This document shows, piece by piece, positions 28,425 to 38,439 of a DNA stretch of 64,000 bases (positions are counted from its first letter, which is position 1; the number at the start of each line of letters is the position of its first letter). This DNA comes from Phycisphaerales bacterium. GTDB lineage: Bacteria; Planctomycetota; Phycisphaerae; Phycisphaerales; JAGLTS01. The stretch covers positions 1-64,000 of the forward strand of contig JAGLTS010000045.1 in the NCBI GenBank assembly GCA_023135165.1, in the 5' to 3' direction. Both the position numbers and the translations under genes were made by a program. Under the pieces are notes generated by a model, which was not told where the DNA came from, did no database searches, and saw nothing but the letters and a program-made list of their open reading frames with translations.

Positions 28425-30431
28425 TCAGTCGGTATCGCAAATCACCCATTCATCCGCGATGTCGAGCATCATGTCAACAGCCTTCTTGAAGCCGACATAG
28501 TTCTCCGGCGCGATCCTGTCATCCTTCAGGATGAACTCAAACATATAGGACAGCTCTCCATCGCCGGGCACGATCTCGAATGATATGGATGCGGATGGGG
28601 ACTCAAACGACCGCGCCTCGGGAGCGGATTCGACCCGCCAGCCGTCCGGCAGGTCGATCGTCTCTTCGTAGCGGATCAGCCGAGTCGCCCGCAGTCGCAG
28701 ATTGAACTCCCGCTCATCAGCGCTGAAACCGTAGAAGAGATCGCGAATGAAGATGCGGCGCAGCGGGTGACGCATCAGGGGCAGGCGGAACATCATCCGA
28801 TCATCACCACAGACCGCATAGCGCGGAGCCGAGACGGTCATGTCGAACCAAGCGTTTTGTGAGTAGTCGCGCGGGTCGATGAAGTCGAGCTTGTCAATCC
28901 GAGCGCTCGGCCCCATGTTCAGATAACGTGCGATGCGGGCGCCGTATTCGAACTTGCGGTCCGCGTTTGTATAGCGCCGCAGGTACGTGCCGGGATAACC
29001 GCACAACTCGCCGTGGATATCCGTCGTGAGCGTGCCCGCGGAATCAATCATGCTGCGGCGTGCATGAAGTTGCAACATATTCTCTTCGGGTGAGAAATAC
29101 GGTGAAAGCGTCTGATCCTGTCCCTCCGGCGTGCCGTAGACAAGCCCCTGGAGCGCCTCGCGACTGGACCATAGCTCCCTGCTCACGGGCGACCACGTCG
29201 GGTCGAGCACGCGGAACGAGCCGTCCGGGTTTCGCACCACGGTGACGGTGTGATTGAACTGGTCGGCGGGGATTCGCTCCACACGCGAGCCCGCCATCGT
29301 GAGCGATGGATACGTCTCGTGGCCGAGCACGCGGAGCATCGTGATGAGCATGCCCGCGATATCCTTGCATACGCCGCCCTTGTCTTGGAACGTCTCGATG
29401 CTGTGGTGCAGCGTGAAGCCCTCGCGCGGCCCTCGGCTCGTGCCGTAGTACCGGATGTTGTCGGCGACCCAGTGCAGGCACGCCTGGATTTGCGCCTCTT
29501 CATCAAGGCCGGCGGTGATCTCCGCCACCTTCGCGCGGATGGCGTCGTCAGCATCGAACTGTGATTCATTCGCATTGAAGAACCACCGCGACTTCATCTC
29601 CCAATCGGGCACCGTGGCGATGACGAGCTTCGGCAAGCAGTCATCCCGCGCGACCATGTGCGGCTCACCGCTCACCGGCTGGATGTTTTCCGCGCTGAAC
29701 GTGTGGACGTGCGTATCGCCCGCGAACCACAGCGACGACTTTACCTCGCCGTTGTACACTTCGTACTGAATCGGCATATCGGCGGGCATGTGCACGGTAT
29801 AGCGTTTGTGAATGATCGGATGGCTGGTGTAGAACGGCGTGACCTCGTACCAGTGCCCGGGCATGGGCGGTTCCAGACCGGAAGCGTCAAGCTGCGACGC
29901 CGACCCATCCGCGAGGTAGGCGATGTTGAAACCGATCTTGCTCGTACGAATCTCCAAGGCGTCACCGATCGCCAGCCTTGGGATGGAGAGCAGGTACTGA
30001 TCGCCGCCCCAGTAGATCGCATTCTGCCGCGTCGGCTGCATGACGATGCCGCTGAGCGGCACATCTTCCACGACACCATCCGCGCGGTGGATCTTGACCG
30101 ATCGAACGGCGATGCGGTTCGTGTCGGGATCGCACGTCTGCCGAAAGACCGATTGCGACCGGATGCCCGCATCGGTGAGGATCTTGATGACCTGACAGCT
30201 CTCGGTCGTCGCCAGCCCGCTGTGCTGCACGTACACATCCGCTTCGTCGAGCACGTAGACGAGCGATGCGCCATCGTAGGCATCCGCATCGCCGGCAAGG
30301 GCCAGCATCTCACGGATCTTATCGTCGTCGACCGGCTGCGGCGGCTCCGCGATCGCAGGCGCTGTCAGCACGAACACGACAGTCAGCAATTGCGCGAGCA
30401 GGTCACGGGCCGCGTTGTTGGTCTTCCTCAT
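28425..30431 (-). CDS. DUF3857 / transglutaminase-like domain protein (copy 2)
   Basis: SLVYVLDEADVYVQHSGLATTESCQVIKILTDAGIRSQSVFRQTCDPDTNRIAVRSVKIHRADGVVEDVPL; RGPREGFTLHHSIETFQDKGGVCKDIAGMLITMLRVLGHETYPSL. Confidence 0.8.
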   Translation of the reverse strand: MRKTNNAARDLLAQLLTVVFVLTAPAIAEPPQPVDDDKIREMLALAGDADAYDGASLVYVLDEADVYVQHSGLATTESCQVIKILTDAGIRSQSVFRQTCDPDTNRIAVRSVKIHRADGVVEDVPLSGIVMQPTRQNAIYWGGDQYLLSIPRLAIGDALEIRTSKIGFNIAYLADGSASQLDASGLEPPMPGHWYEVTPFYTSHPIIHKRYTVHMPADMPIQYEVYNGEVKSSLWFAGDTHVHTFSAENIQPVSGEPHMVARDDCLPKLVIATVPDWEMKSRWFFNANESQFDADDAIRAKVAEITAGLDEEAQIQACLHWVADNIRYYGTSRGPREGFTLHHSIETFQDKGGVCKDIAGMLITMLRVLGHETYPSLTMAGSRVERIPADQFNHTVTVVRNPDGSFRVLDPTWSPVSRELWSSREALQGLVYGTPEGQDQTLSPYFSPEENMLQLHARRSMIDSAGTLTTDIHGELCGYPGTYLRRYTNADRKFEYGARIARYLNMGPSARIDKLDFIDPRDYSQNAWFDMTVSAPRYAVCGDDRMMFRLPLMRHPLRRIFIRDLFYGFSADEREFNLRLRATRLIRYEETIDLPDGWRVESAPEARSFESPSASISFEIVPGDGELSYMFEFILKDDRIAPENYVGFKKAVDMMLDIADEWVICDTD

Positions 30432-30607
30432 GCCGTATCCTTTCGCAATGCATGAGCACGCGCTGCGCGGATCGCGCGGTGCGTCGAATGGTCCAGCCCC
30501 GGAACGAGGCCAAGATGGTAGCGTAGCCCGTCCGATCCGGCGCGCGGCCCACTGTACGGCGGGCGGTCATCGAGCAGCCGGCGCCTGGCTCGCCGCGCGA
30601 TACGGCA

Positions 30608-31480
30608 TCAGTCCGCAGGCTGCGAGACGGGCTGCTCGGGCATTTCGCGGTAGTCCAGTTCCGAACCGAGCACGCTGTGGGGGATCAGATAGACGGCGAA
30701 CATGAGCAGTGCGGCGAGGATGATCGGGGTGTGGCGCGGTTTCCCCTTGATGTTGAAGATGCACGCCGCGATCCAGCCGAGCATGATGATGAGCGTCTTG
30801 TTATCGGTCAGATCCCAGCCGAACGGCACGCCGGTCCACAACTCACCGAAGGCGTATTTCTGGACCAACGGCCCGCAGATCATCCCACCGGCGAGCAGCA
30901 GCAGTGTTGTGAGCAGCATGTACAGTTTCGCGCGCCGGCGACGCAGCAGCGCCTCCAGGAATGCCCGGTTCGACAGCAGCATGGCGGCGAAGATGAGCAC
31001 GATGTGCGGGATCAAAACCCCGGCAGGCACGCTGCCCTTGAAGCGCAGGACGATCGGCCCTTGGTCCGTCGGCGAGAACTCCTCGTCGCCGTTGGTCAGA
31101 TGCACTTCGTAGAGGTACTTCCCCGCCGATTCGAGCTGCGGGAGATACGCCAACAAGTCGTCGCCATCGCGCGCAAGCGGAGCCGGCGTCCATTCGTCGA
31201 ACGAGTTGAGCCGTTTGTAGCGGATGTGCCCGGTCACAGCGACATCCGGCGCGTGGAGCTTGACTTCCACATCGTTTCCAACCGTCCAACTTCGCGGCAA
31301 CTTGTACGGCTTCTTGTTGTACGACACTTCCGCGCCGCCGACGGATGCGGTACCTCGCACGGGATAGGTCGGCCCGGTCTGTCGCTGGTACACCACCGAG
31401 GCGAGCGTGACGACGACCGCGACGATCCACAACGCGGTCGGGAGAAGCACGCTTCGGGTCTTGCCTGTCTTCTCTGCCAT
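30608..31480 (-). CDS. Hypothetical membrane protein, about 6 TM
   Basis: MAEKTGKTRSVLLPTALWIVAVVVTLASVVYQRQTGPTYPVRG... followed by several TM helices. Confidence 0.7.
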   Translation of the reverse strand: MAEKTGKTRSVLLPTALWIVAVVVTLASVVYQRQTGPTYPVRGTASVGGAEVSYNKKPYKLPRSWTVGNDVEVKLHAPDVAVTGHIRYKRLNSFDEWTPAPLARDGDDLLAYLPQLESAGKYLYEVHLTNGDEEFSPTDQGPIVLRFKGSVPAGVLIPHIVLIFAAMLLSNRAFLEALLRRRRAKLYMLLTTLLLLAGGMICGPLVQKYAFGELWTGVPFGWDLTDNKTLIIMLGWIAACIFNIKGKPRHTPIILAALLMFAVYLIPHSVLGSELDYREMPEQPVSQPAD

Positions 31481-31544
31481 ATTCTGTCGCTGCATCTTGT
31501 TTCGTGATGAACAGACGGCGGGAAACGCCGTGCTGCGGGTCGAG

Positions 31545-32312
31545 CTATGCCTTGGCGATAAGCGACGCCACGCGCCGGCCGGAGAGGAGCATCCCGCCGA
31601 AGATCGGCCCCATCCGAGGCCCGCCGAACGTCGCGCACACCGCCATGCCGCAGACCCACAGGCCGGGGTACACCTCCGATACGCGATCGACGACGAACTT
31701 CTCACCCTCGACAGCGTTCATCGGCCCGTCGCCGAGCCTGTCCGCCACCGGCAGGCCTTCGAGCAGCCCACGACGTTTGAGCATCTCGATGAGCATCGTC
31801 TCATGCCCCGTGCCGTCGATCACCGCGTCAGCCATCAGCGTCAGCGGGTCGATCGGAAGCGGCGTCGTGCCGAACGTGCGATTAATGACCACACCGCGGA
31901 CCGTCCCGTCATGAATGCATAGATCCTCGACGGTCGTCATGTTGAGGATGACCGCGCCGGCCTGAACCGCCTTGAGAATCAGGGCGGCTGCCAGCTCGAT
32001 CGAATCCGCGGTGTACAGGCCATCCTCGACGTTCCGTGTGCGGACGTTCAGCTCGCGCAGGATGGGCATGGCCTCCTCCTGGATGACGACCTCGTTCATC
32101 GCCATCGCGCCGCCCCACACGCCGCCGCCGGGGGTGAGCCGTTTCTCGAGGATGACGACCTTAAGCCCCTTGGCCGCGAGATCGGCTGCGGCGACCAGGC
32201 CCGAAGGCCCCGCGCCGACGATGATCACATCACTGACGATGTGCTCGGCGAGCTTGCCGTGGTAGGCGCCCAGGATTGCCTTGGATATCCGTGCCTCATC
32301 AAACTGTGTCAT
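31545..32312 (-). CDS. thi4: Thi4-family thiazole synthase (ADP-thiazole biosynthesis)
   Basis: DVIIVGAGPSGLVAAADLAAKGLKVVILEKRLTPGGGVWGGAMAMNEVVIQEEA...YPGLWVCGMAVCATFGGPRMGPIFGGMLLSGRRVA. Confidence 0.9.
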   Translation of the reverse strand: MTQFDEARISKAILGAYHGKLAEHIVSDVIIVGAGPSGLVAAADLAAKGLKVVILEKRLTPGGGVWGGAMAMNEVVIQEEAMPILRELNVRTRNVEDGLYTADSIELAAALILKAVQAGAVILNMTTVEDLCIHDGTVRGVVINRTFGTTPLPIDPLTLMADAVIDGTGHETMLIEMLKRRGLLEGLPVADRLGDGPMNAVEGEKFVVDRVSEVYPGLWVCGMAVCATFGGPRMGPIFGGMLLSGRRVASLIAKA

Positions 32313-32350
32313 CTGCGTCGTTTCCTTATCCGTACCAACCGATCCTCATC

Positions 32351-33190
32351 TCACCGGAATGTGAACCGCGTGCCCACGTTGCACGGAGCACATCGGCCTT
32401 CAAAGCACGACCGCAGCAAGGCGGTCGGCTTGGCGCCCGTGCAGTGCGCCGGGGCGAGGAGTCGAACATCGTAGGATGCCAGTGCGTTGACTGTCGCGTC
32501 CAGTCGCCGTTTTGTCGCCGAATGCAGGTGCATCCCGCCGATCACGCCATGAATCCGTTCGACGCCCGTCAGTTCACAAACGTAGCGTAACGTGTTGATG
32601 ACGCCCGCGTGTGCGCAGCCGAGCAGCACGACCACGCCCTCGCTGCACGTAAAGTAGATCGCCTGATCGTCGATGAGCGGGTCCGGCTGCGTGCATGCCT
32701 CATCGAGGAAGAACGGCCCGCCCGTGTCCTCGAAATCGTTGTCGCGCGGGATTGGGCCTGTCACGAATACACCCTCAGCCACCTCCGTGGGACAGTCCGT
32801 CAACGTGAGTGAACCGGCACGCTGCCGAACCGCCGCTTCGCACAGCTTGGGAATGCCCGCATCAGCGCCCGTGCCGTCGCTGCGCCTGCTGAACTTGCGG
32901 TCGAGCCCAGCCGTGTGCATGAAGATGCGCACCTCCGGCGCGATGGCAAGCACATCAGCCAACCCGCCGGTGTGATCGTAGTGCCCGTGCGACAGGACGA
33001 CAGCGGTGGCGGTTGCGAGGTCGGCGCCCAGCGCCTCGGCGTTGCGAACTGCGATGCCCGTCTGGCCCGTGTCGAAAAGGATGCGCGCATCCGCGGTTTC
33101 GATCCACATCGACAGGCCGTGCTCTGCCAGCAATCCCCGCTCCGAAGCTGTGTTTTCAACAAGGATGGTGATACGAACAGGCTCGGTCAT
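32351..33190 (-). CDS. MBL-fold metallohydrolase (dihydropterin/RFA-P synthase-like COG1237 type)
   Basis: ILVENTASERGLLAEHGLSMWIETADARILFDTGQTGIAVRNAEALG...VVLSHGHYDHTGGLADVL...VVLLGCAHAGVINTL...GVIGGMHL. Confidence 0.87.
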   Translation of the reverse strand: MTEPVRITILVENTASERGLLAEHGLSMWIETADARILFDTGQTGIAVRNAEALGADLATATAVVLSHGHYDHTGGLADVLAIAPEVRIFMHTAGLDRKFSRRSDGTGADAGIPKLCEAAVRQRAGSLTLTDCPTEVAEGVFVTGPIPRDNDFEDTGGPFFLDEACTQPDPLIDDQAIYFTCSEGVVVLLGCAHAGVINTLRYVCELTGVERIHGVIGGMHLHSATKRRLDATVNALASYDVRLLAPAHCTGAKPTALLRSCFEGRCAPCNVGTRFTFR

Positions 33191-33211
33191 ATCGCTACTC
33201 CCGCAATGCGC

Positions 33212-33847
33212 TTACGAATCCGATGATGTCTCGTCGTCGCTCTGCTCGGTCTCGCCAAAGAATCGACGCCGAATGTACTGGCAGTAGATCGCACCGATCG
33301 GGTTGTGGGCGAGCACACGGTCCTTAGCGATCAGCGTCGTCAGCGGCGCGTGTGAGACAAGCGAGAACACCGCGTCATGCCCGACGCACAGGCCGCAGAT
33401 GATGTTCAGCTCCGTCCCCGCGCGGTTGAGCATCTCCGCTTGACCCGCCGGGTTGCACATTACTTCCTGCTCGTTGGCAGGCCGAATCTGCTCCAACCCC
33501 AGCAGGGGTTTCACGATGCCCGAGACCTTGCAGCAGACGGAGACGACTTCGAACGTGCGCGAGAGGATCTCTTCGATGACTTCCGCCTCGTCCGCCAGCC
33601 CGATGCAGAACGCCAACCCGAGCTTGCGGAAGCCCATCTCCTGGGCGAAGAGGATGATCTCTTCGAGCCGGGTCGCCTCGCAGTAATGGCGGGCCTCGAT
33701 CGCCGAGCCTGCCCGATGCAGACGTTCGATCCGCTCATCTTCGTACAGCGGCAAATGGTCGTGCGCTGCATCGAAGCAGTCTTTCGCGTCGCTGTGGCAG
33801 CGTTTGGTGTGACACGACGCGCAGTGTGGTTCTTTTGCGCGAGCCAT
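33212..33847 (-). CDS. DUF1847 Cys-rich, probably metal-binding protein
   Basis: HCASCHTKRCHSDAKDC N-terminus; RLEEIILFAQEMGFRKLGLAFCIGLADEAEVIEEIL; VSVCCKVSGI; NIICGLCVGHDAVF. Confidence 0.82.
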   Translation of the reverse strand: MARAKEPHCASCHTKRCHSDAKDCFDAAHDHLPLYEDERIERLHRAGSAIEARHYCEATRLEEIILFAQEMGFRKLGLAFCIGLADEAEVIEEILSRTFEVVSVCCKVSGIVKPLLGLEQIRPANEQEVMCNPAGQAEMLNRAGTELNIICGLCVGHDAVFSLVSHAPLTTLIAKDRVLAHNPIGAIYCQYIRRRFFGETEQSDDETSSDS

Positions 33848-34731
33848 CAGCAGTCCTCGCTCTCTTCTTGGATCTTCTCACGCCCGCAACGGATGACATA
33901 GGTTCCCAGATCGCAGCCCAGATCCCGCGCCACGATCGGGCACTTCGCGATGAGCAGGAACACGATCGGCGCACCGTCCATTCCACTCAGCGTTTCGTAG
34001 TTGCCCATCCCTTTGGCGATGATGAGATCAGCCCGCGCGAACCGATCCCGAAACACAGGCGAGCAATCCTCCAGGATCGTTCCCGGCACGTCCGACCCAT
34101 TGTCGATCACATCGACCAGTTCGGTCAGGCCGACCGCCTCAGCATCAGCGAGCGTGGCGTCGTTGAGCACAGGTCGCCCGCGCACCGCGAACGTGATTCG
34201 CTCGCGCGGTAACTGCTCGATGAGCAGCCGATCGAAGACGATCTCGCCCGCGTTGTCGCCGAGGTAGAGGATATTCCCGCTGCGGTTGATCGCATCGCGC
34301 AGCTCGTCAATCGAGCCGGTGATCGGCTTGTGTGATGCATCTTCAATGATCCCCGTCACCGCCGACGCCGTCATGCCGCTGTACGCAGCGAGGTCGATGC
34401 TGTTGCCCGCGATCGCGAGCCGAACCGCCGTCTCGAACGGATCGTCGGATGCTTCGATGCGCTGCACAAGTGACGGATACAGTTCGAGCGCGACGCGATT
34501 GAACTGGCCCTTGATGACGCGGTACGGGTCCACATCGCCGGTGAGTTCGCGGATCTTCCGGTGAATCCGCTGCCCCATCTGAGGCGGCGTCTCTCGCAGA
34601 TCCATGTCTCGCACGACGGTCAGCAGTTCGCGCATCAGCCGTTCATGGGCTGCCGGATCTGGGTCCGCCTGACGAACCGCCTCCAACGCCTGACGAAAGA
34701 AGCATGGAATGCAATCGAGATGCGTCTTCAT
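33847..34731 (-). CDS. DUF89-family protein (damage-control phosphatase/ARMT1-like)
   Basis: MKTHLDCIPCFFRQALEAVR...NILYLGDNAGEIVFDRLLIEQL...FAVRGRPVLNDATLADAEAVGL...ADLIIAKGMGNYETLSG. Confidence 0.87.
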   Translation of the reverse strand: MKTHLDCIPCFFRQALEAVRQADPDPAAHERLMRELLTVVRDMDLRETPPQMGQRIHRKIRELTGDVDPYRVIKGQFNRVALELYPSLVQRIEASDDPFETAVRLAIAGNSIDLAAYSGMTASAVTGIIEDASHKPITGSIDELRDAINRSGNILYLGDNAGEIVFDRLLIEQLPRERITFAVRGRPVLNDATLADAEAVGLTELVDVIDNGSDVPGTILEDCSPVFRDRFARADLIIAKGMGNYETLSGMDGAPIVFLLIAKCPIVARDLGCDLGTYVIRCGREKIQEESEDC

Positions 34732-34827
34732 ATCTGTGCAGCGTACCAACCACGACAGCCGTTGCCCGACGGCGGATGTGATTCCTGCGTGTTCCGAGCA
34801 GCCCGGGCCTTCTCGTGCCGTTCACTG

Positions 34828-36456
34828 TCACTCCGACTCGTCGCTCTCATCCGCGGGCAGGCGGAACTGATCGGGGCGCGCATCGAGCACGCTGCGGAGC
34901 CACGGCTGCGGGTAGTCGACGGCTTCAGCGCTACCCGGCTCGATCTGTACATACCCGTCGTTGTACTTGCGGATCAGGTACTCACCGAGGTCGCGCCATC
35001 GCTTCACGACCATCTCGCCGTGCGACACGCTGTAGTCCGTGAGGTAGCGCTTCATCAACTCCGGATCGGTTTTCGCCAAGTGCAGGGCTGTCCGTTCAAC
35101 CGCCGGCTGCAGCGCCAGGAACGTACCTTCAAGATCCTGTTGCACCGCCTGGATGTCATCGCGCATGTACGAATACTTGAGATTCGCGAAGTTGGCGACG
35201 AAGTTGAAGACCCACCATGCGGAGTCCCAACTGAATCGCTCGATCCCGCCGACGGTGAACGACTCGGGAAGCGCATCAATACAGCAGTACAGCGGGATGT
35301 AGCATGTGAAGTACGTGTCATCGACGCCGTACCAGAAGACGCCGCCGATCGGGTCGGGCAGATGCGCGCGTGACTGTGACACGAATGAGAAACCGGTCTG
35401 TTGTGTCGAGATCGGCCGTTCCCATACATACTCCTCGTCATCGACGGTCCATGTCATCGGTCGCCAACGATTGGGCGTTCCGAACGGCCCGGCGTCGACG
35501 CCTTGGGTCATGTCGAACTCGGTCCCCTCATAGTGATCGCGCATGAGCGAGAAGACATCGCCCACGGACAGCTTCTCATCGGGCTTGATCCAGAGCGGAT
35601 AAGGGTCGGCGTTGGGAACCGCCCGGTGATAGTCCGGCGACAGCTCCAGCGACGGCGCTGCGCGACGGAAGATGCTCCATACGCGCGCGCCTGCATAACG
35701 CTGATTCCTCGGTGTCGCCGGGCAATACGCATCACAGAACCGGAACGGCTCACCCGACTCCGGATCGTAGTACCCTCGCTCAATCGCGAAGGCAATCACG
35801 TTGTCGGAATAGAGGCAGTTCTCCGGATCATCGAGCGGGAATTCGCCGATGCGCGCCTTGTTCGCGTGCGCGGAGATGTATCCATCCGGCACGCGCAGCG
35901 CGACCCATTGGGCGCCATGCCCGCCGGGGCCCGGCCCGATCATCTCCATGATCCACGCCTCGTTCGTGTCGGCGATGGAGAACGACTCGCCCGTCGATCG
36001 GTAGCCATGTTCATCGACAAGCTGCGTCATAACGGTGATCGCTTCGCGGGCTGTAGCCGCACGTTGCAGGGCGAACCGCATCATGTCCCAGTAGTGCAAC
36101 ATACCGTCCGGGTTGTGCAGTTCATCGCGTCCGCCGAATGTCGTCTCGCCGATCGCGAGCTGGTGCTCGTTCATCATGCCGACGACGGCATGGGTGTGCT
36201 CGACCTGTTTGATCGTCCCGCGCACGTTGCCGTGCCAGTCCGTGATGTCGAGCGTCGCGTCCGGCTCATAGTCCGCAGCCGGCGTGTAGTGCAGGTGCGG
36301 ATGGAACTCGCCATCGCATGTATAGGTAATAATGACCGAGCCGTCCGCGGATGCGCCCTTTGTGACGAGCATGTTCGTGCAGGCCGGGGCATTCGCGATC
36401 GCCTGCAGCAACACCGCGCAGGCAACAATCGCTTGGAGGAACAGGCGTGCGTTCAT
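34828..36456 (-). CDS. Peptidase C69-family dipeptidase, secreted
   Basis: Signal peptide then ACTNMLVTKGASADGSVIITYTCD...; GMMNEHQLAIGETTFGGR; SFSIADTNEAWIMEMIGPG. Confidence 0.87.
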   Translation of the reverse strand: MNARLFLQAIVACAVLLQAIANAPACTNMLVTKGASADGSVIITYTCDGEFHPHLHYTPAADYEPDATLDITDWHGNVRGTIKQVEHTHAVVGMMNEHQLAIGETTFGGRDELHNPDGMLHYWDMMRFALQRAATAREAITVMTQLVDEHGYRSTGESFSIADTNEAWIMEMIGPGPGGHGAQWVALRVPDGYISAHANKARIGEFPLDDPENCLYSDNVIAFAIERGYYDPESGEPFRFCDAYCPATPRNQRYAGARVWSIFRRAAPSLELSPDYHRAVPNADPYPLWIKPDEKLSVGDVFSLMRDHYEGTEFDMTQGVDAGPFGTPNRWRPMTWTVDDEEYVWERPISTQQTGFSFVSQSRAHLPDPIGGVFWYGVDDTYFTCYIPLYCCIDALPESFTVGGIERFSWDSAWWVFNFVANFANLKYSYMRDDIQAVQQDLEGTFLALQPAVERTALHLAKTDPELMKRYLTDYSVSHGEMVVKRWRDLGEYLIRKYNDGYVQIEPGSAEAVDYPQPWLRSVLDARPDQFRLPADESDESE

Positions 36457-36460
36457 TCGA

Positions 36461-38368
36461 TCAGTCCCTTGGTGTGAGCGGTGCATCCTCGACAAGCTTG
36501 AGCGTTCGCTTCGGATTGATAAGGAGCATCGGGTGGTCGCCTTCGGTGCGATCCGCGCCCTTCTCGATCAGCTCGATGATCCGCGTCGGCGTGAGCGTCG
36601 GGTCGATGGCGAGCATCTTGGCGGCGAGGTTGACGACGTTGGGCGACGCCTGGGATGTGCCGGACAGCTTCATGCGCGTGCCGCCCGGGATATAGCTTTC
36701 GACCTCGAAGCCGTTGGCGTAGACATCGACCGTGCTGCCGAAGCTCGTGAAGCTCGTCGGGTCGCCCGCCTGATCGACCGCGCCGACGACGAGCAGGTTT
36801 GGCAAGTCGAAGCCGGATGGGATCATCTCGTCGAACTCAACATCGCTGTCCGCGTTGCCCGCCGATGTGACAAAAAGGATATCCGGCGCGCTCGCCATGG
36901 CGTCATACAGCGCATCTCGCCAGATTCGGAAGATCTTTCGGGCAAGCTCGGCTCGCTGCTCCGGCGTACCACCCGCACCGTTGGCTTCAAGCGCTGCTTC
37001 GATGCCCTGGCGATTCCCGCCCCAACTCATGTTAACGATGCGCGTGTCGTGCTCGGCGAAGTATTCGATCGTGTCATACGTGGCTGCCGCGTCCGTGTGC
37101 GCGCCAGAAAGCGTCGGCGTCTCGGGAAGCATCTTGTAGCTGAGCGTGAGGCGGCAAGTGAGAATGCGAATGAACGGGTTGCCTTCCGCCGCGATGCCCG
37201 CGACGTGCGTGCCGTGCGCGTAGTTGCCGAAGAGCCCGAAATCCTCGATGAACGACCGCACCTGCTCCGGTTCGATACCGCCCATGAACTGCATTACCTC
37301 AGCGGCCTCCTTGCTGTTGACCGCCGCCTGAAGATCCGAGAAGCCCTTCATGTGCCCAGCGACGATTTCGACATCGGCATCCATGTCGTCAAGCGGGTGC
37401 AGCAGATCGGAGATCCGGTGGGAGTGTAGATCGAAAGCTATGCCGTGCACATCGTCGACAAAGCCGTTGTCGTCGGTGTCCGTTCCATCAAGCGTTTCAT
37501 CCGGATTGATGAAGAGCACGCCTGGGAAGAGGTCGGCGTCGATGCCGGAGTCCCAGATGGCGACGACGACGGGCGTGAGATCGCGCCCAGCCGAAAGCGT
37601 GACGGACCGCGCCTGCCAGATGTCCTGCTTCTCGACGCGATTGCGATCAACGACCGCCTGGTACACAGCGATCTGCTCATCACGAAGCGGCAGGTGGATC
37701 TCGAGCATCGCCCTCATGCCGACGAGACCGCGAGCAAGGTCGGCGCCGAGTTCACCGCCTGTCTGCTCGACGATCGGGTCGATTCGGTTCAGCACGATGC
37801 CGAGAATCAGGTTCTCCGTGCGGATCCGCGCGCCGCCGAGGCGTTCCTCGACGCTGTCGCCGACGATATCCCAGGGCAGGGCGCCGACCCTCGCGAAGAG
37901 CAGCGCAGCAAATATCTGGCGATAGCGCGCATCATCACCGCCCGCCTGAGCGTGCGCCTCCGCGATCGACTCGGTCACAAGGCCGGTCATCAGCTTCGCC
38001 GCCTGCTTGTCCTCCAAATCGCGCATCAGCGGAACATACGCAAGCGCCTCGTCGAATCGGCCATCGAGCATGTCAAGGCTCATCAGCACGCCGTAGAAGC
38101 CTTGCAGCGTCGAGGCGTCCCGGATGTCGTACTTCTCCAGGTCGGCCTTGATATCCGCCCGGACCTGAAACGCGAGGGCAGCGAACTGCTCATCGGATGC
38201 GAGCAGTTCCGATGCGGTCCCAGGAATCGTGTACGTGTGGCGGGGCAGATCATCCAGGCTGTTGACCGGGATCTTGTCCTGTGCGGTCGCCGACGAAGCG
38301 GTGAGCATGATGGCGCACGCAAGCGTGAGCATCGCGGAAGCGCGAGGCAGCCGTCTCGTAGATCGCAT
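36461..38368 (-). CDS. Subtilisin-like (S8) serine peptidase, secreted
   Basis: VVVAIWDSGIDADLFPG (Asp), NYAHGTHVAGIAAEGNP (His), KLSGTSQASPNVVNLAAKML (Ser). Confidence 0.92.
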   Translation of the reverse strand: MRSTRRLPRASAMLTLACAIMLTASSATAQDKIPVNSLDDLPRHTYTIPGTASELLASDEQFAALAFQVRADIKADLEKYDIRDASTLQGFYGVLMSLDMLDGRFDEALAYVPLMRDLEDKQAAKLMTGLVTESIAEAHAQAGGDDARYRQIFAALLFARVGALPWDIVGDSVEERLGGARIRTENLILGIVLNRIDPIVEQTGGELGADLARGLVGMRAMLEIHLPLRDEQIAVYQAVVDRNRVEKQDIWQARSVTLSAGRDLTPVVVAIWDSGIDADLFPGVLFINPDETLDGTDTDDNGFVDDVHGIAFDLHSHRISDLLHPLDDMDADVEIVAGHMKGFSDLQAAVNSKEAAEVMQFMGGIEPEQVRSFIEDFGLFGNYAHGTHVAGIAAEGNPFIRILTCRLTLSYKMLPETPTLSGAHTDAAATYDTIEYFAEHDTRIVNMSWGGNRQGIEAALEANGAGGTPEQRAELARKIFRIWRDALYDAMASAPDILFVTSAGNADSDVEFDEMIPSGFDLPNLLVVGAVDQAGDPTSFTSFGSTVDVYANGFEVESYIPGGTRMKLSGTSQASPNVVNLAAKMLAIDPTLTPTRIIELIEKGADRTEGDHPMLLINPKRTLKLVEDAPLTPRD

Positions 38369-38439
38369 CGTTCCGTTCCTCCAGGCCCCGCGAGCCGTCT
38401 GTTGGGTGATTCGTGGCTCGGCATGGTACCGAAGTCACC

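Noticed and set aside
34732-34830. TPP riboswitch upstream of the thi4-containing operon
   Set aside because: No CTGAGA/ACC-TGA-type thi-box elements visible in the leader sequence.
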